In this document: piece by piece, positions 63,878 to 64,000 of the stretch | Layout: each line of letters begins with the position of its first letter | How positions within the stretch are numbered: position 1 is the first letter of the stretch | Source: Flaccisagitta enflata | Taxonomy: Eukaryota > Chaetognatha > Sagittoidea > Aphragmophora | Length of the DNA: 64,000 bases | NCBI GenBank assembly: GCA_965153355.1 | Contig: OZ231126.1 | Location: forward strand, 31,868,001-31,932,000 | Direction: 5' to 3' | Made by a program: the position numbers and the translations under genes | Notes under the pieces: generated by a model | What the model saw: the letters and a program-made list of their open reading frames with translations, nothing else | Told to the model about the DNA's origin: nothing | Databases searched by the model: none

Positions 63878-64000
63878 ATCTGTCTCTGTCTTTCTGTCCT
63901 TATCGTTGGCGTGTGAAGTTGCAGAATCACGGCGTAGCGACGATTTTTTGGCGAGTCGATGAAAGTAAACAAAAAAGTCGAAAACAAACAAAAGACTCTC

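Noticed and set aside
1-64000. tRNA, rRNA or snRNA genes
   Set aside because: I looked for cloverleaf-like and A/B-box patterns and for conserved rRNA strings and saw none that hold up by eye; a covariance-model scan would settle it.

Overview
The window looks like nuclear DNA of an invertebrate metazoan; I cannot name the species. The reasons are spliceosomal introns with ordinary GT/AG sites, a rabaptin gene, a 3CxxC/ZAR1-like zinc-finger gene, a long C2H2 zinc-finger gene, a non-LTR retrotransposon fragment and TTAGGG-like interstitial repeats. I see no bacterial operon, tRNA, rRNA or CRISPR array. More than 85% of the window is non-coding and most of that is repeats.

Layout. 1-8.1 kb holds repeats and what is probably the large second intron of a rabaptin gene. 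Its first two coding exons lie at 8,168-8,827 on the minus strand, and the end of exon 2 with its splice donor has been tandemly copied downstream. 9.46-44.24 kb is bounded by CAGGG-type inverted termini and a perfect 8-bp direct repeat (AGTATAGT). This is what a single 34.8-kb hAT-like insertion would leave. Inside it are three phase-compatible minus-strand exons of an unrecognised gene (36.4, 36.0 and 11.7 kb), many short hairpin-ended elements, fold-back elements, and a 12-kb unit (23,871-35,904) with terminal hairpins and long inverted repeats. That 12-kb unit holds about 28 copies of a roughly 380-bp satellite.

44.7-55.2 kb is a minus-strand gene of about six exons for a multi-CxxC zinc protein with a long basic, low-complexity tail. 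One of its introns carries a second member of the hairpin-ended satellite-carrier family, whose cargo is telomere-like 24-bp repeats. 55.1-56.1 kb is polypyrimidine DNA upstream of this gene. 57.3-59.5 kb is an intact, essentially single-exon gene for a protein with about 15 C2H2 fingers. 60.5-61.4 kb is a 5'-truncated LINE reverse transcriptase. The rest is MITEs, hairpins and microsatellites.

Naming used below. 'HG element' means a 100-240 bp interspersed repeat that ends in a 16-18 nt hairpin beside GTCC/GTCG-rich sequence; its + strand is the one with the hairpin at the 3' end, followed by AAAA. The commonest form begins AACAAGGCCGGATACACGGC. Stem types are a (GTCGCG/CGCGAC), b (GTTGCG/CGCAAC) and c (GGTGC/GCACC). 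'Fold-back' means a repeat that is one imperfect palindrome.
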